Below are positions 27,152 through 38,413 of a stretch of DNA of 64,000 bases, in pieces. The DNA is from JACCTU01 sp963788055. GTDB lineage: Bacteria; Actinomycetota; Thermoleophilia; Gaiellales; Gaiellaceae. A model generated the notes under the pieces. It was not told the DNA's origin. It searched no databases and saw nothing but the letters and a program-made list of their open reading frames with translations. The translations under genes and the position numbers were made by a program. The DNA lies in the NCBI GenBank assembly GCA_963788055.1, contig CAWBFA010000005.1, positions 558,001 through 622,000 on the forward strand, written 5' to 3'. Each line of letters begins with the position of its first letter. Position 1 is the first letter of the stretch.

Positions 27152-28351
27152 GTGGTCCTCCACCCCGTCGACCGCAACGCTCACTACAAGGAGCGTCGTC
27201 GCAGGCAGCGCCGTCGCAGGCGCGTTCGGAGGATGACCGCGATCGGAGTGCTCGTCGTGACCGCGGGCGGTGTCGCCTACGCGGCGCAGGTCGCGCGGGA
27301 CCGCGGCGAGGCGGCAAAGACGCCCGAGCGGGTGAAGCAGGTGGTCGCCGAGGGCCCGAGCCAGGTCGTCAAGCCGATGACCCCGCCGGAGACGATTCGG
27401 GGCGTCCACGTCACCATGGCGCTCGCGTCGATCCCGGGCAAGCTGGACGAGTACCTCTCGCTCTCGGGGATCAACACGATCGCGCTCGACGTCAAGGATG
27501 AAAATGGGGAAGTCGGCTTCGTCCCCTCGGCGGTGCGTTTGGCGCGGAGCATCGGCGCCGCGAAGCCGTACTACAAGCCGCGTGCGGCCGTGAGGCAGAT
27601 TCACGCGAAGGGCATGTACCTGATCGGGCGGGTCGTCGTCATGGAGGACCCGGTCCTCTCCTCCAAGCGTCCCGAGCTCGCGATCCGGAGAGTTGACGGC
27701 GGGCGCTGGGTGAACCACGCCGGGCTCGGCTGGTCGAACCCGTACGACAAGCGCGTGTGGGACTACAACGTCGACGTTGCCGAGGCAGCCGCACGGGCCG
27801 GCTTCGACGAGATCCAGTTCGACTACGTGCGTTTCCCGAGCGACGGCGACATGAGTGCGATCGTCTATCCGGGCAAGACCTCGACGCCCCCCGGCTGGGT
27901 GATGGCGCAGTTCGTGCAGTACGCGGCCAAGCGGCTGAAGCCGCTCGGCGTGAAGGTCTCCGCCGACGTGTTCGGGCTCTCAGCCAAGCGCGACCTGGGG
28001 ATCGGCCAGATCCCGAAGCGCCTCGGCCGCTACCTCGACGCGATCTACCCGATGGTCTACCCGTCCCACTTCGGGCCGGGCGAGTACAACCTCGACGACC
28101 CGAACGGGAACCCGGGCGCGACCGTCGCGTACTCCCTCCGGGACTTCAATCGTCAGCTGGCCGGCCTGAAGGTCCGGATCGTCCCGTGGCTCCAAGACTT
28201 CTCCTGGGCCGGCCGGACGTACGGGCTCGCCGAGCTCCAGGCCCAGATCGACTCCGCGCGCCGGGCCAAGACCAGTGGCTACCTGCTGTGGAATGCCGCC
28301 GGGATCTACACCCCGGGCGCGCTCGAGCAGGCCCGCTGGGCCGTCCAATAG
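27152..28351 (+). CDS. Putative glycoside hydrolase (DUF4015), membrane-anchored
   Basis: A 399-residue protein with an Arg-rich cytoplasmic start, one helix (TAIGVLVVTAGGVAYAAQVA) and a TIM-barrel-like domain. The domain has IRGVHVTMA, INTIALDVKDENGEV, GFDEIQFDYVRFPSDG and IYPMVYPSHFG, and ends SGYLLWNAAGIY. These are DUF4015 signatures; the acidic residues of FDYVRFPSDG suggest a catalytic site. It is likely exported and cell-wall facing. GTG 27152 is assumed as the start. Divergent from dcd. Confidence 0.88.
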   Translation: MVLHPVDRNAHYKERRRRQRRRRRVRRMTAIGVLVVTAGGVAYAAQVARDRGEAAKTPERVKQVVAEGPSQVVKPMTPPETIRGVHVTMALASIPGKLDEYLSLSGINTIALDVKDENGEVGFVPSAVRLARSIGAAKPYYKPRAAVRQIHAKGMYLIGRVVVMEDPVLSSKRPELAIRRVDGGRWVNHAGLGWSNPYDKRVWDYNVDVAEAAARAGFDEIQFDYVRFPSDGDMSAIVYPGKTSTPPGWVMAQFVQYAAKRLKPLGVKVSADVFGLSAKRDLGIGQIPKRLGRYLDAIYPMVYPSHFGPGEYNLDDPNGNPGATVAYSLRDFNRQLAGLKVRIVPWLQDFSWAGRTYGLAELQAQIDSARRAKTSGYLLWNAAGIYTPGALEQARWAVQ

Positions 28352-28369
28352 CGGCTATTAGCCGCTATT
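28347..28369 (+). terminator. Palindromic hairpin after the DUF4015 gene
   Basis: AATAGCGGCTA and TAGCCGCTATT form a perfect 11-bp inverted repeat around one base, beginning at the TAG stop of the gene. The short downstream T content (CATCTATTC) makes it a weak intrinsic terminator. The 42 bp before gabT hold nothing else. Confidence 0.6.
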
Positions 28370-28410
28370 CATCTATTCAGGAGGCCCGGGCCCTCCGGTA
28401 GATTCCGCCC

Positions 28411-29736
28411 GTGGCCACGACTCGGACGATCGAGCTCCGGACGGCGATTCCTGGGCCCCGCTCGAAGGCGATCCTCGAGCGGAAGGACAAGGTGATCGCC
28501 GACCCGCTTTCGATCTACGCCCCGGTCGTCATCGAAGAAGGACGCGGCGCGACGCTCACCGACGTCGACGGCAACACCTTCATCGACTTCACCGGCGGCG
28601 TGGGCTGCCTCAACGTCGGGCACTCGCACCCGAGACTCGTCGAGGCCGCGCAGGAGCAGCTCGCGCGCTTCTCGCACACCGACTTCACCGTCGTCCCGTA
28701 CGAGGTCTATGTCACGCTCGCCGAGCGCCTGATCGCCGTGTCGCCGTTCACCGGCCCGGCGAAGGCCGCCTTCTTCAACGCGGGTACCGAGGCAGTCGAG
28801 AACGCGATCAAGTTCGCGCGCTCCTACACGAAGCGCCCGGCCGTGATCGTCTTCGAGGGCGCCTTCCACGGCCGCACGCTGCTTTCGATGACGATGACCT
28901 CGAAGACGCACCCGTACAAGGCAGGGCTCGGGCCGTTCGCACCCGAGGTCTATCGCGTCCCGTTCGCGCAGGACTACCGCGGGCCGGACACGCGCAGCGC
29001 GCTCGCCACGCTCGAGCGCGCGCTGGTGACGCAGGTCGCCGCGGAGCAGGTCGCCGCCATCGTGATCGAGCCGGTGCAGGGAGAAGGCGGCTTCGTCGTC
29101 GCCCCGCGCGACTTCATGGCCGGCATCCGCCGGCTGTGCGACGAGCACGGGATCGTGCTGGTCGTCGACGAGGTGCAGACGGGCTTCGGCCGCACCGGGA
29201 AGATGTTCGCGATCGAGCACTACGGAATCGAGCCCGACTTGATGACTGTCGCGAAGTCGATCGCCGGCGGGCTGCCGCTCTCCGGTGTGATCGGCAAGGC
29301 GGAGATCATGGACGCGCCGCCGGACTCGGCGATCGGCGGCACCTACGTCGGCAACCCGGTCGCCCAGGCTGCCGCGCTCGCCGTCCTCGACGTGTTCGAG
29401 GAGGAGAACCTCGTCGAGCGCGCCCAGCAGATCGGCGAGCGCATCCGCGAGCGGATGGTCTCCTGGCAGGAGCGGATCGAGCAGATCGGCGACGTGCGGG
29501 GGCTCGGTGCGATGCTGGCGATCGAGTTCGTCCGCGACCGCGACTCGAAGGAGCCGAGCCCGGAGCTCGCGACCGCAGTGGTCGAGGCCGCCGCCGAGCG
29601 AGGACTCCTCCTGCTCAAGTCGGGGATCTACTCGAACTGCATCAGGGTGCTCTGCCCGCTCGTCCTCACCGACGCCGAGCTCGACGAGGCGCTCGAGGTG
29701 TGGGAGCAGGCGCTGGGCGCAGCCGTCGGCGCCTGA
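28411..29736 (+). CDS. gabT: 4-aminobutyrate aminotransferase family (class III)
   Basis: A 441-residue PLP enzyme: DGNTFIDFTGGVGCLNVGHS, FFNAGTEAVENAIKFAR, GAFHGRTLLSM, EPVQGEGGFVV, VDEVQTGFGRTG and the PLP lysine in TVAKSIAGG at about K282. The pattern fits GABA or related omega-aminotransferases; the exact amino donor is not proven. GTG 28411. No gabD neighbour is present. Confidence 0.92.
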   Translation: MATTRTIELRTAIPGPRSKAILERKDKVIADPLSIYAPVVIEEGRGATLTDVDGNTFIDFTGGVGCLNVGHSHPRLVEAAQEQLARFSHTDFTVVPYEVYVTLAERLIAVSPFTGPAKAAFFNAGTEAVENAIKFARSYTKRPAVIVFEGAFHGRTLLSMTMTSKTHPYKAGLGPFAPEVYRVPFAQDYRGPDTRSALATLERALVTQVAAEQVAAIVIEPVQGEGGFVVAPRDFMAGIRRLCDEHGIVLVVDEVQTGFGRTGKMFAIEHYGIEPDLMTVAKSIAGGLPLSGVIGKAEIMDAPPDSAIGGTYVGNPVAQAAALAVLDVFEEENLVERAQQIGERIRERMVSWQERIEQIGDVRGLGAMLAIEFVRDRDSKEPSPELATAVVEAAAERGLLLLKSGIYSNCIRVLCPLVLTDAELDEALEVWEQALGAAVGA

Positions 29737-29768
29737 GTGCACGAACCGGCACTAGCCTTCGTGTCGCC

Positions 29769-31138
29769 ATGACGGGCGAGGTGATCGCGGGCCGCTACGA
29801 GCTCGAGGAGCTCGTGGGCAGCGGCGGGATGTCCAAGGTCTACCGGGCCCACGACCGTCTGCTCGAGCGAAAGGTCGCGCTGAAGATCCTCCACCGGCGG
29901 CTCGGCGACGACGAGGAGTACGTCGAGCGGTTTCGCCGGGAGGCGCGGGCGGTGGCGCAGCTCGCACACCCGAACATCGTGACCGTGATCGACCGCGGCG
30001 AGGACGCCGGACGGCAGTTCATCGTCTTCGAGTACGTCGACGGGGACGACCTCAAGCAACTGATCGACCGCGTTGGGCGGCTTCCGATCGAGCAGGTGGT
30101 CGATCTGGGCCAGGAGATCGCGGCGGCGCTCGCATTCGCCCACGAGCGCGGAATCGTGCACCGGGACGTAAAGCCGCAGAACGTGCTGCTGAACGAGGAC
30201 GGTCGGGCGAAGGTGACCGACTTCGGGATCGCGCGCTCGCTCGACGTCGAGCACGGCGTCACCCAGACCGGCACCGTTCTCGGCACCTCCAACTACATCG
30301 CGCCCGAGCAGGCCTCCGGTCAGCCGATCGACGACCGGTCCGACGTCTACTCCTTCGGCGTCGTCCTCTACGAGCTGCTGACGGGCACCGTGCCCTTCGA
30401 TGGCGACAGCTTCGTCGCCGTCGCGCTCAAGCACATCAACGAGCCCGCGCCGTCGGTGCTCGAGCGCCGTCCCGACACACCGCCCAGGCTTGCCCGCCTC
30501 GTCGACGCGATGCTCGGGAAGGACCACGACGCCCGGCCCTCGATGGACGAGGTCGGAGGGGAACTCGCGGCGATGGAGGCGCCGGAAGCCGTGACCGAGA
30601 CCGTGGTCGTCCGGCGCGCCGGCGCCGCGTCGCCGGCGACGGAGGGCGTGGCCGCTCGTCCTCGCCGTCCTCGGTGTGCTCGCTCGTTGCGGGTGCGGCG
30701 GCCGGGCTGCTCCTTCCCGACGGCGACCCCGGGAGCGCAGCCGCGCCCCCGCCGGTCAGGCTCCAGGCCGTCGGCACCGTCGACCCCAAGGGGGACGGCG
30801 AGCACGATGACGAGGTCGGGAACGCGACCGATCGCAACGGTGAGACGTACTGGACGACCTCGCGCTACAGCTTCCCGAACGGCGGGTTCGGCAAGGAGGG
30901 AGTGGGGCTTCGCCTCGACGCGAACCGTCCGCCGCGCGCGCTCGTCGTCGAGAGCGAGACGCCCGGGTTCACGGCAGAGGTGCGAAGCGGCGACCGCGTG
31001 CTCGCGCCGGCGCGTGAGGTCGGTACGCGAACCACGTTCGAGCTCCCCAGAGACCTCGACGCTGCGACGTTTCTCCTCTGGATCACGAACCGCGGCGACA
31101 ACCAGGCCGTGCGGATCAACGAGGTCACGGCCCGCTAG
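29769..31138 (+). CDS. Ser/Thr protein kinase with discoidin-like extracellular domain (two frameshifts)
   Basis: Kinase domain at residues 1-275: GSGGMSKVY glycine loop, VALKIL lysine, HRDVKPQNVLL, DFGIARS and APEQASGQPIDDRSDVYSFG. The single transmembrane helix (WPLVLAVLG, then SLVAGAAAGLLL) is split by frame changes near 30645 and 30672. The outer domain contains DRNGETYWTTSRYSFPNG and GLRLDANRPPRALVV, an F5/8-type C (discoidin)-like fold. It likely senses cell-wall or other extracellular ligands. Stop TAG at 31136-31138. Confidence 0.88.
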
Positions 31139-31144
31139 CCGGGC

Positions 31145-32774
31145 GTGTTCTGGGAAGCACCGGTGCGCGAGCTGATCGGCGGCGACGCCGACTTCGCGCT
31201 GCTCGAGGAGCGCGACTTCATCCGCCGTCGCAGCGGCTCGCGCTTCCCGGAGGACCGCGAGCACGCGATCAAGCACGCGCTGACGCGCGAGGCGGCGTAC
31301 GCCGGGATCCCGCGGGCGCGACGCGCGCGCATGCACGCGGCGCTCGCGGAGTGGATCGAGCGAACCGTCGAGAATGTCGACGAGCATCGCTTCTCTCCTC
31401 GCGCACCACTACGCCGAGGCGGTGCGTCCGGAGGACGTCGAGCTCGCGTGGTCCGGCGACGACGCCGAGCACGGGCGAGCACAGGCGAAGGCGCTCGAGT
31501 GGCTTCAGCGCGCGGCGCAGGGCGCGATGCAGCGCTACGAGCTCGTCGACGCGCTCCGCCTCCTCGCGCAGGCGGTTCCGCTCGCGCAGACGGGCAGCGA
31601 CCGCGTCGCCGTGCACCGGGCGATCGGCAAGGCGCATGCGCTCAACTTCGCCGGCGAGCCGTTCTGGCAGTCGATGCAGGCTGCCATCGCCGAGGCCGAC
31701 GACGACAGCGTCCGGAGCGAGCTCTACGCCGAGCTCGCATACGAGTCTGCGCTCCGCTCGGGGATCTGGCTGCAGATGCCGCCTCGCACGAGCGTCGACG
31801 AGTGGGTCGACCGTGCGCTCGCGGGCGCGCCGCTCGACAGCCGAGCCCGCGCGATGGCGCTGATCGCGCGCGCGCGTTGGCGCCCGGTCGAAGGCGCTCC
31901 GGCCGCGGTCGAAGCGTCCGAGATCGCGGAGCGCCTCGACGACCCCGAGCTTCGCTCGGCTGCCTGGGACTCACGAGGGATCGTCGCGTTCGTCGCCGGG
32001 GAATACGACCACGGTCGCGCCTGGGCGGAGCGGCGGTTCGAGCTCCTCGACCGGATCTCCGACCCGGACGTTCGAGCCGACATCCACGCGGCACCGATTT
32101 CCGGCTGCATCTGGAGCGGGCGGTTCCGGGAGGCGCGGCGGCTGGCGTCCGCCCACGCCGAGATCGTCGAGTCGCTCACGCCGCACCACCGTCTCCACGG
32201 GGTCGCGATCACGGTCGAGGTGGAGGAGCTGCTCGGTCGCTGGGACGTCGTGCGAGACCTGCGCGAGCGGACGCAGACGGCCGTGGAGGAGAACCTCGAG
32301 ACGCCGTGCGTGCGCAGCCCCCGGACCCTCCTGGTGACAGCGGTCGCGACCGAGCTCGACGGGCGACGCGTCCGGTGCGCGCGCCCTCGAGGAGCGCGCG
32401 CTCGAGCTATGGATGGAGGGATACGGCCTGACGCTCGATACGCCTCGACTTCGCCTGGCGCTTGCGCGACAACGACCTCGATGAGTCAGAGCGGCTCCTC
32501 GAGCTCATCGACACGTCGCACGGCTGGCACCGCGGCTGGTTCGTTTTCGGGAACCTGTCGGCGCGGCTCGACGCGCTGGCCGCGCTCGGACGGAAAGGAC
32601 GAGGTCGAGGAGGAAGCGCCGGGCCTCGCGCGCCGGCGGAACTACCTCCGACCGTTCGCGCTCCGCGCGCTCGGCCGCGTGCGCGGCGACTCGGACCTGC
32701 TTCGCGACGCGCTCGCCGACTTCGAGTCGTTCGGCCTCGACTGGCACGCCGCCGAGACGAAGACCTACCTCTAG
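31145..32774 (+). pseudogene. Adenylate-cyclase/AAA-type regulator, 5'-truncated and frameshifted
   Basis: Translation starts abruptly with VFWEAPVRELIGG, DFIRRRSGSRFPEDREHAIK and LTREAAYAGIPRARRARMH, the middle of class III cyclase-AAA-TPR proteins. It continues in a second frame from about 31390 (LLAHHYAEAVRPEDVELAW, then TPR-like repeats), and changes frame again near 32370 and 32600 before ending WHAAETKTYL. The cyclase and ATPase halves are absent. The relic abuts the kinase stop and overlaps the ddl stop by 3 bp, so it is probably a deletion remnant. Confidence 0.75.
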
Positions 32775-33784
32775 TACTCGAGCTTCGAGCGGCGCTCATG
32801 GCGCTCGAGCGCGAGCTCGATCAGGCGGTCGAGCAGCTCGCCGTACGGCACGCCTGACGCCTCGAACAGCTTCGCGTAGACGGACGTCGGCGTGAACCCG
32901 GGGATCGTGTTCAGCTCGTTGACCAGCACCTCGCCCTCGCCGGTCACGAAGCAGTCGACCCGCGCCATCCCTTCGCACTCGGTCGCGACGAACGCATCGA
33001 CCGAGACCTCCTGCACGCGCGCGACGACGTCGGTCGGGATGCGCGGCGGGACGATCAGGTCCATGCCGCCCTCGTCGTACTTCGCGGAGAAGTCGTACCA
33101 GTCCGCGCCGTCGAACCCGTGCGCGACGATCTCTCCCGGCAGCGACGCGACTGGGGTGCGATTGCCGAGCACGCCGCACTCGACCTCGATCCCGTCGACG
33201 TGCTCCTCGATCAGCACCTTGTCGTCGTGCCGCCGCGCCAGCGCGACGGCAGGCTCGAGCTCCTCGGCGCTCCGCACCTTCGAGATTCCGACCGACGAGC
33301 CCAGCCGCGCGGGCTTGACGAAGACGGGGTACTCGTAGGGGTGGTCGAGCGCGTCGCCGTCGCGGACGGTGACGCTCCGCGTCACCGGGATCCCGCGGGC
33401 GCGGAGCACGGCCTTCGCCAGGTCCTTGTCCATGCAGACCGCGCTCGCCGCGACGCCGGCGCCGACGTAGGGCACGCCGGCGAGCTCGAGCAGCCCCTGA
33501 ACGGTTCCGTCCTCGCCGAACGGCCCGTGCAGGATCGGGAGCACGACGTCGACGTTCGCGAGCGTCGCCGGCACGCCGGCGGCCGCGGGGACCGGGAGCG
33601 TCTCGACGACAGAGGCCGCGCCGGTGCCGAGCTCCCACCGGCCGTCTCGCCCGATCTCGACGGTGACCGGGTCGTAGCGGGCGGGGTCGAGCGCAGCGAG
33701 CACCGACCGGCCGGACGCGATCGAGATCTCGTGCTCGCTCGACCGCCCACCGAGGAGCACGGCGACGCGGACGCGTCGGCTCAC
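32771..33784 (-). CDS. ddl: D-alanine--D-alanine ligase
   Basis: A 337-residue ATP-grasp enzyme making the D-Ala-D-Ala dipeptide for peptidoglycan. Seen: VAVLLGGRSSEHEISIASG, LPILHGPFGEDGTVQGLLE, FVKPARLGSSVGISKV, EEHVDGIEVECGVLG and VNELNTIPGFTPTSVY. The GTG start overlaps the pknB stop by 4 nt, placing Ddl at the end of the kinase and cell-wall operon, an uncommon location. Confidence 0.96.
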   Translation of the reverse strand: MSRRVRVAVLLGGRSSEHEISIASGRSVLAALDPARYDPVTVEIGRDGRWELGTGAASVVETLPVPAAAGVPATLANVDVVLPILHGPFGEDGTVQGLLELAGVPYVGAGVAASAVCMDKDLAKAVLRARGIPVTRSVTVRDGDALDHPYEYPVFVKPARLGSSVGISKVRSAEELEPAVALARRHDDKVLIEEHVDGIEVECGVLGNRTPVASLPGEIVAHGFDGADWYDFSAKYDEGGMDLIVPPRIPTDVVARVQEVSVDAFVATECEGMARVDCFVTGEGEVLVNELNTIPGFTPTSVYAKLFEASGVPYGELLDRLIELALERHERRSKLEY

Positions 33785-35659
33785 GGCGTGAACTGGCCGA
33801 TGACGATCGTCACGGCCGAGCCCTGCGGCGCCCTCTTGCCGCCCTTCGGATCCTGCCGAACCACGAAGCCGTCGAGCGCGGGATCGTCGGTCGCCTCGCG
33901 CACGACGTTGGCGGTGAAGCCGGAGGCCTCGATCGTCGCGATCGCGTCGGCCTCCGCACTGTTCAAGACGTCCGGGACCTGCTCCTCGGCCGGGCCCTTC
34001 GAGACGCTGAGCGTGACCGTCGTTCCCGCAGGCGCGGTGACGCCGGCGGCGGGCTGCTGGTCGACCACGGTCCCGGCAGGCTCGGTCGAGTCGACGTCGC
34101 GGCGCGCGACCTTGAAGCCCGCACCCTGGAGCGCGGACTCCGCAGCCTCGTAGGGCTGGCCGATCACGGACGGGACGGTGAGCGGCTTCGCGCCCTTCGA
34201 CACGTTGATCTGGACGCGCGTGCCGACCTTCACGCTCTCGCCGCCGCGGGGGTTCTGGCCGGTCACGGTCCCGGACTCCTTCTCGGAGTAGACCTCGACG
34301 ATCTTCGCCTCGAGGTCCGCTCGTGCAAGCGCCGCGACCGCCTCGTCGCGGCTCTGGCCGATCACGTCCGGCACCTCGGTCTGCGGCGGGCCGGTCGAGA
34401 CCTTGATGTCGACCGTCGAGCCCGGGTCGACCTTCTCGCCGAAGGTCGGGTTCTGCTCGAACACGAAGCCCGCCTCGACGTCCGCGTTCGGCTCGCGGAT
34501 CACGTTCGGCTCGAGACCCTGCGTCGAGCACCTGGCCGACCGCCTGCGTCTCGCGCAGGTCGATCAGGTACGGGACGCCGACCGTGCCGGCGTCCGCAAG
34601 CTCGTCGCGCACCTGCTGGTAGACGAACCACCCCGTGAGCGCGGCGGCGAGCAGCAGCAGGAGGACGAGGAGCCACGGCCACACCGGCCGTCCGCGCCGG
34701 GGCTGCTCGTACTCGTAGAGCACCTCCGTCGGCGGCCTCGGTGGTGCCGCGACCATCGTTGCCGGCGTCAGCTGCGAGCGCGACAGGATCTGGGTCGCGG
34801 CTTCCTCGGTCTCGCGGCTGACGCTGAGGCCCTGGGCGACCCGGGCGAGGTCCTTGTCCATCTCCTCCGCGCTCGGGTAGCGCTCCTCGGGCGTCTTCGC
34901 GAGCGCGCGCAGGACGATCAGGTCGAGGTCCTCGGGGATGTCCGGCCGGAGCGACGAGGGCGGCGCGGGAATCGCGGAGATGTGCTTCATCGCGATCTCC
35001 ACGGACGAGTCGCCGGTGAACGGCACCTTCCCGGTCAGCAGCTCGTAGAGGACGATCCCGACCGAGTAGAGGTCGGACGTCTGGTCGACCGGCGCGCCCT
35101 TCGCCTGCTCGGGGGAGAGGTACTGCGCGGTGCCGATGATCGAGCCGACCTCGGTCATCTGCGACGTGCCCGCGCGCGCGATCCCGAAGTCCGTCACCTT
35201 GACGCGTCCCTCTGCGTCGACGATCACGTTGTGCGGCTTGATGTCGCGGTGGACGATCCCGTTGCGGTGCGCGAAGCGCAGCGCATCGAGGATCTTGCGC
35301 GCATAGTCGATCGCGACGTGGACGGGCGCAGGGCCGCGCGCGATGATCAGCTCCTTGAGCGAGCGGCCGTCGAGGAACTCCATCGCGATGTAGTAGGTGC
35401 CCTCGGCCTCGCCGCGGTCGTAGATCGAGACGATGTTCGGGTGGGAGAGGCCCGCGGCGTTCTTCGCCTCGCGGCGGAAGCGCTCGACGAACTGCTCGTC
35501 GTTCGCATGGCGCTCGTTCAGGATCTTGATCGCGACGCGCCGGCCGAGCTCCTGGTCCTCGGCGAGATAGACGTTCGCCATCCCACCCGACCCCAGCTTG
35601 CGGATGATGCGATAGCGCCCGTCGAAGAGCGTGTTGATCAGCGTGTCCGAGACGGCCAC
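33781..35659 (-). CDS. pknB: Ser/Thr kinase PknB with four PASTA domains (one frameshift)
   Basis: Kinase domain at about 12-275: GSGGMANVYLAED, RVAIKIL, HRDIKPHNVIV, DFGIARAG and SPEQAKGAPVDQTSDLYSVG. A juxtamembrane segment and one helix (WPWLLVLLLLLAAALTGWFV) follow. One extra G near 34520 shifts the frame, after which come the remainder of PASTA 1 and PASTA 2-4 (VPDVIGQSRDEAVAAL, VPSVIGQPYEAAESAL, VPDVLNSAEADAIATI). PASTA domains bind muropeptides, so the kinase should sense cell-wall state. GTG 35657-35659. Confidence 0.95.
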
Positions 35660-35673
35660 GGCGTTCTCAGAGC

Positions 35674-37144
35674 CTACGGACCCTGCAGGAGGGCCTGCAG
35701 CACCTGTTTGGCGATCGGGGCGGCGGTCGAGCCGCCGGTCCCGCTCTGGTTTTCGAGCATCACGGCGATCGCGACCCTGGGCGCCTGCACGGGGGCGAAG
35801 GCGATGAACGCGGTCTGGTTCAGACCCTGGCGTCCGGTCTCCGCGGTTCCGGTCTTGCCGGCGACGCGGATCCCGGGGATCTGCGCCGCAGTGCCCGTTC
35901 CCGCCTGGACGACCGCCTCCATCGCTCCGGTGAGCTCGAGCGCGTTGTGCGCGCTCATCGTGCGGCCGAGTGCGTGCCGCTTCGTCTGCTTGACGGTCTT
36001 GCCGTTCGGACCGACGACGCGCTCGACGACGAACGGCTGCATGACGACGCCGCGGTTGGCCACTGCCGCAGCGACCATCGCCATCTGCTCGGGGGTGACC
36101 TGCAGCTCCGACTGCCCGAACGCGAGCCGGCCGGGGTCGACCTGGCTCGAGTCCTTGGGCTCGAACAGGCGGCCGTTCTTGTAGAGCCCGCTCGCGCGCC
36201 GCTCGCCCTCCGGCGTCTCGAGCGGCGGGAGCGAGTAGAAGCCGAAGTCCTGCATCTCCTGCACGATCGGCTCCGGCCCGAGGTCCTTGCCGATCTCGCA
36301 GAAGTACGAGTTGATCGAGTACTGGATCGCCTGGAAGAGCGTCACCGACCCGAACGGCGAGGACGTGTCGTAGTTGTTCACGCGCTTGCCGTACTCGATG
36401 CAGTAGCCGGGATCGGTCTTGCGCGTCTCCATCGTGTACTTGCCGCTCTCGAGCGCGGCCGCCGCCGTGACGACCTTGAACGTCGAGCCGGGGACGAAGC
36501 GGCCCGCGGTCGCGCGGTTCAGCAGCGGTGCGGGCGGGTTGCAGTCGGCGCGCACGCGAAGGATCCGGTTGAAGCTCGTCTCGACGAGGTTCGGGTCGTA
36601 CGTCGGCGAGTTCGCCATCACGAGCACGCGGCCGGTCGAGGGCTCGATCGCGACGACCGAGCCGCAATTGCGGCCGAGTGCCTGCATCGCGACGCGCTGT
36701 GCGCGGACGTCCAGCGTGAGATGCAGGTCGTTGCCGACGATGTGCCGGCCGAGCAGCTTGTCGACGTTCGTGTCGACGACCGTGCTCAGGTTCGCGTTCG
36801 AGCCGGTGAGGAAGTCGTTCATCGACTTCTCGAGGCCCGTGCGGGAGCGCACCTGGGTCGAGTAGCCGACGACGTGCGCCGCGAGGCCGCGCGTCGGGTA
36901 GCGACGGAAGTAGAGGGTCCGCCCGTTCACCTTCTCCGCCCTGTTCGTCGCCAGCAACGTCTTTCCGTCAGCGGCGTAGATCTTCCCGCGCTCGATCGTG
37001 AACTGCGCCACGCGCTGGATCGCGGTTCTCCTGCCGGTCGGCGAGACCCGGGGCCGCCCACGCCTGCCAGTAGGTCGTCGCGAGGATCAACGCGCCGAGC
37101 AGCGCCAGTGCGAACACCGCCAGTCTCGAGATCGGCCCGTTCAA
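35674..37144 (-). CDS. pbpA: Penicillin-binding protein 2-like transpeptidase PbpA (one frameshift)
   Basis: The N-terminal helix (LAVFALALLGALILATTYWQ) starts at TTG 37142-37144. One extra C near 37022 shifts into the main frame: RVAQFTIERGKIYA, then the transpeptidase with SxxK as GSTFK, SxN in QYSINSYF, and KTGTAE. It cross-links peptidoglycan with RodA. The TTG overlaps the rodA stop (TTGA). PknB follows 14 bp after the stop. Confidence 0.94.
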
Positions 37145-38413
37145 TTTCGTGGCGCCAGCGCGCGGTTGGAGATGAGGAGCAGCAGGGCGAGCAGGACGAA
37201 GTTCGCGAGCAGGCTCGAGCCGCCGTAGCTGACGAACGGGAGCGTGATCCCCGTGAGCGGGATCAAGCGGAGCACGCCGCCGACGATGATGAACGTCTGC
37301 AGCGCGAAGCTGAACGTGAGCCCGGCGGCGAGCAGCTTCGAGAAGCCGTCCTGCGCGAGCATCGCGGTGCGGAAGCCGCGCGCGACGAACAGCATGTAGA
37401 CGAGCAGTACCGCAGCGACGCCGGCGAGGCCGAGCTCATGCGCGAGCGCCGAGTAGATGAAGTCGGTGTTCAGGTCGGGGATGACGTTCGTCCCCCCGGT
37501 CGTGGTGAACGTTCCCCGCCCGAGCCCGGTCCCGCCGAAGCCGCCGAACGCGATCGCGAAGAGCGACTGCACGAGCTGATACGACTGCGTCCTCCACGTA
37601 CGGCCAAGGGTCGAGCCAGATCGTCACACGGTCCTGCACGCGCGGGATCGCCTGATAGACGAACGCGGCGCCGGCGAGGAAGAGCGCCATGCCACCGACG
37701 ACGAAGACGATCCGCGAGGTCGCGACGTAGAGCATCGCGAGGAAGATCCCGAAGTAGAGGAGACCCGAGCCGAGGTCGTTCGTCTGCACGAGCACGGCCA
37801 TCGCGCCGCCCCAGATCAGGAGCAGCGGGCCGAAGTCCTTCAGCCGGCCCTGGGCGAGCACCTCCCGTTTCTCGCGCAGGTAGCCCGCGAGGAACACGAT
37901 CAGCAGGATCTTCGCGAACTCGCCGGGCTGGAACCGAAAAGGCCCGATCTCGACCCAGAGGCGCGCGCCTCGGATCTCCCGCCCGACGATCGGCAGCGCA
38001 GGCAGCACGAGGAGCGCGAGCGCGCCGAGGCCGATCACGTACTTGTACGACTCGAGCCGCCGGTAGTCGTGGCGGAGCGCGATGAGCGTCGCCGAGAAGA
38101 GCGCGACGCCGATCACGACCCAGAGGCCCTGACGGAACGCGTCGTCGGGGTTCAGGCGGTAGATCTCGGTCAGACCGACGGCAGTCAGCAGTCCGGACAT
38201 CGGGAGCAGGTACGGATCGGCGTAGGGAACCGTGAGGCGCGTGACGACGTGCGCGATCAGGTAGAGGAGCAGGAAGAACGCCGCGTACGTGAGCGACTCC
38301 GGCGAGACGACCTCCGAGCGCGCGATGTACACGCTCGTGAAGCCGATCCCGGTCAGCATCCCGACCGCGATCAGGTTGAGGAGCTCCCGGTTGCGGGGCG
38401 AGAGCGTCCTCAA
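37141..38413 (-). CDS. rodA: RodA/FtsW peptidoglycan glycosyltransferase (one frameshift)
   Basis: A SEDS-family polytopic enzyme with about ten helices that polymerises lipid II. Seen: IGPFRFQPGEFAKILLIVFL, VLVQTNDLGSGLLYFGIFL, then after an extra base near 37585 QLVQSLFAIAFGGFGGTGLG, IPDLNTDFIYSALAHELG and FVSYGGSSLLANFVLLALL. The TTG start overlaps the pstP stop by 4 nt and the stop overlaps pbpA. RodA rather than FtsW is inferred from the gene order. Confidence 0.93.

Noticed and set aside
34403..38085. Long plus-strand frames opposite pknB, pbpA and rodA
   Set aside because: All are antisense to genes with clear catalytic motifs and have Arg/Asp/Leu-rich shadow composition.
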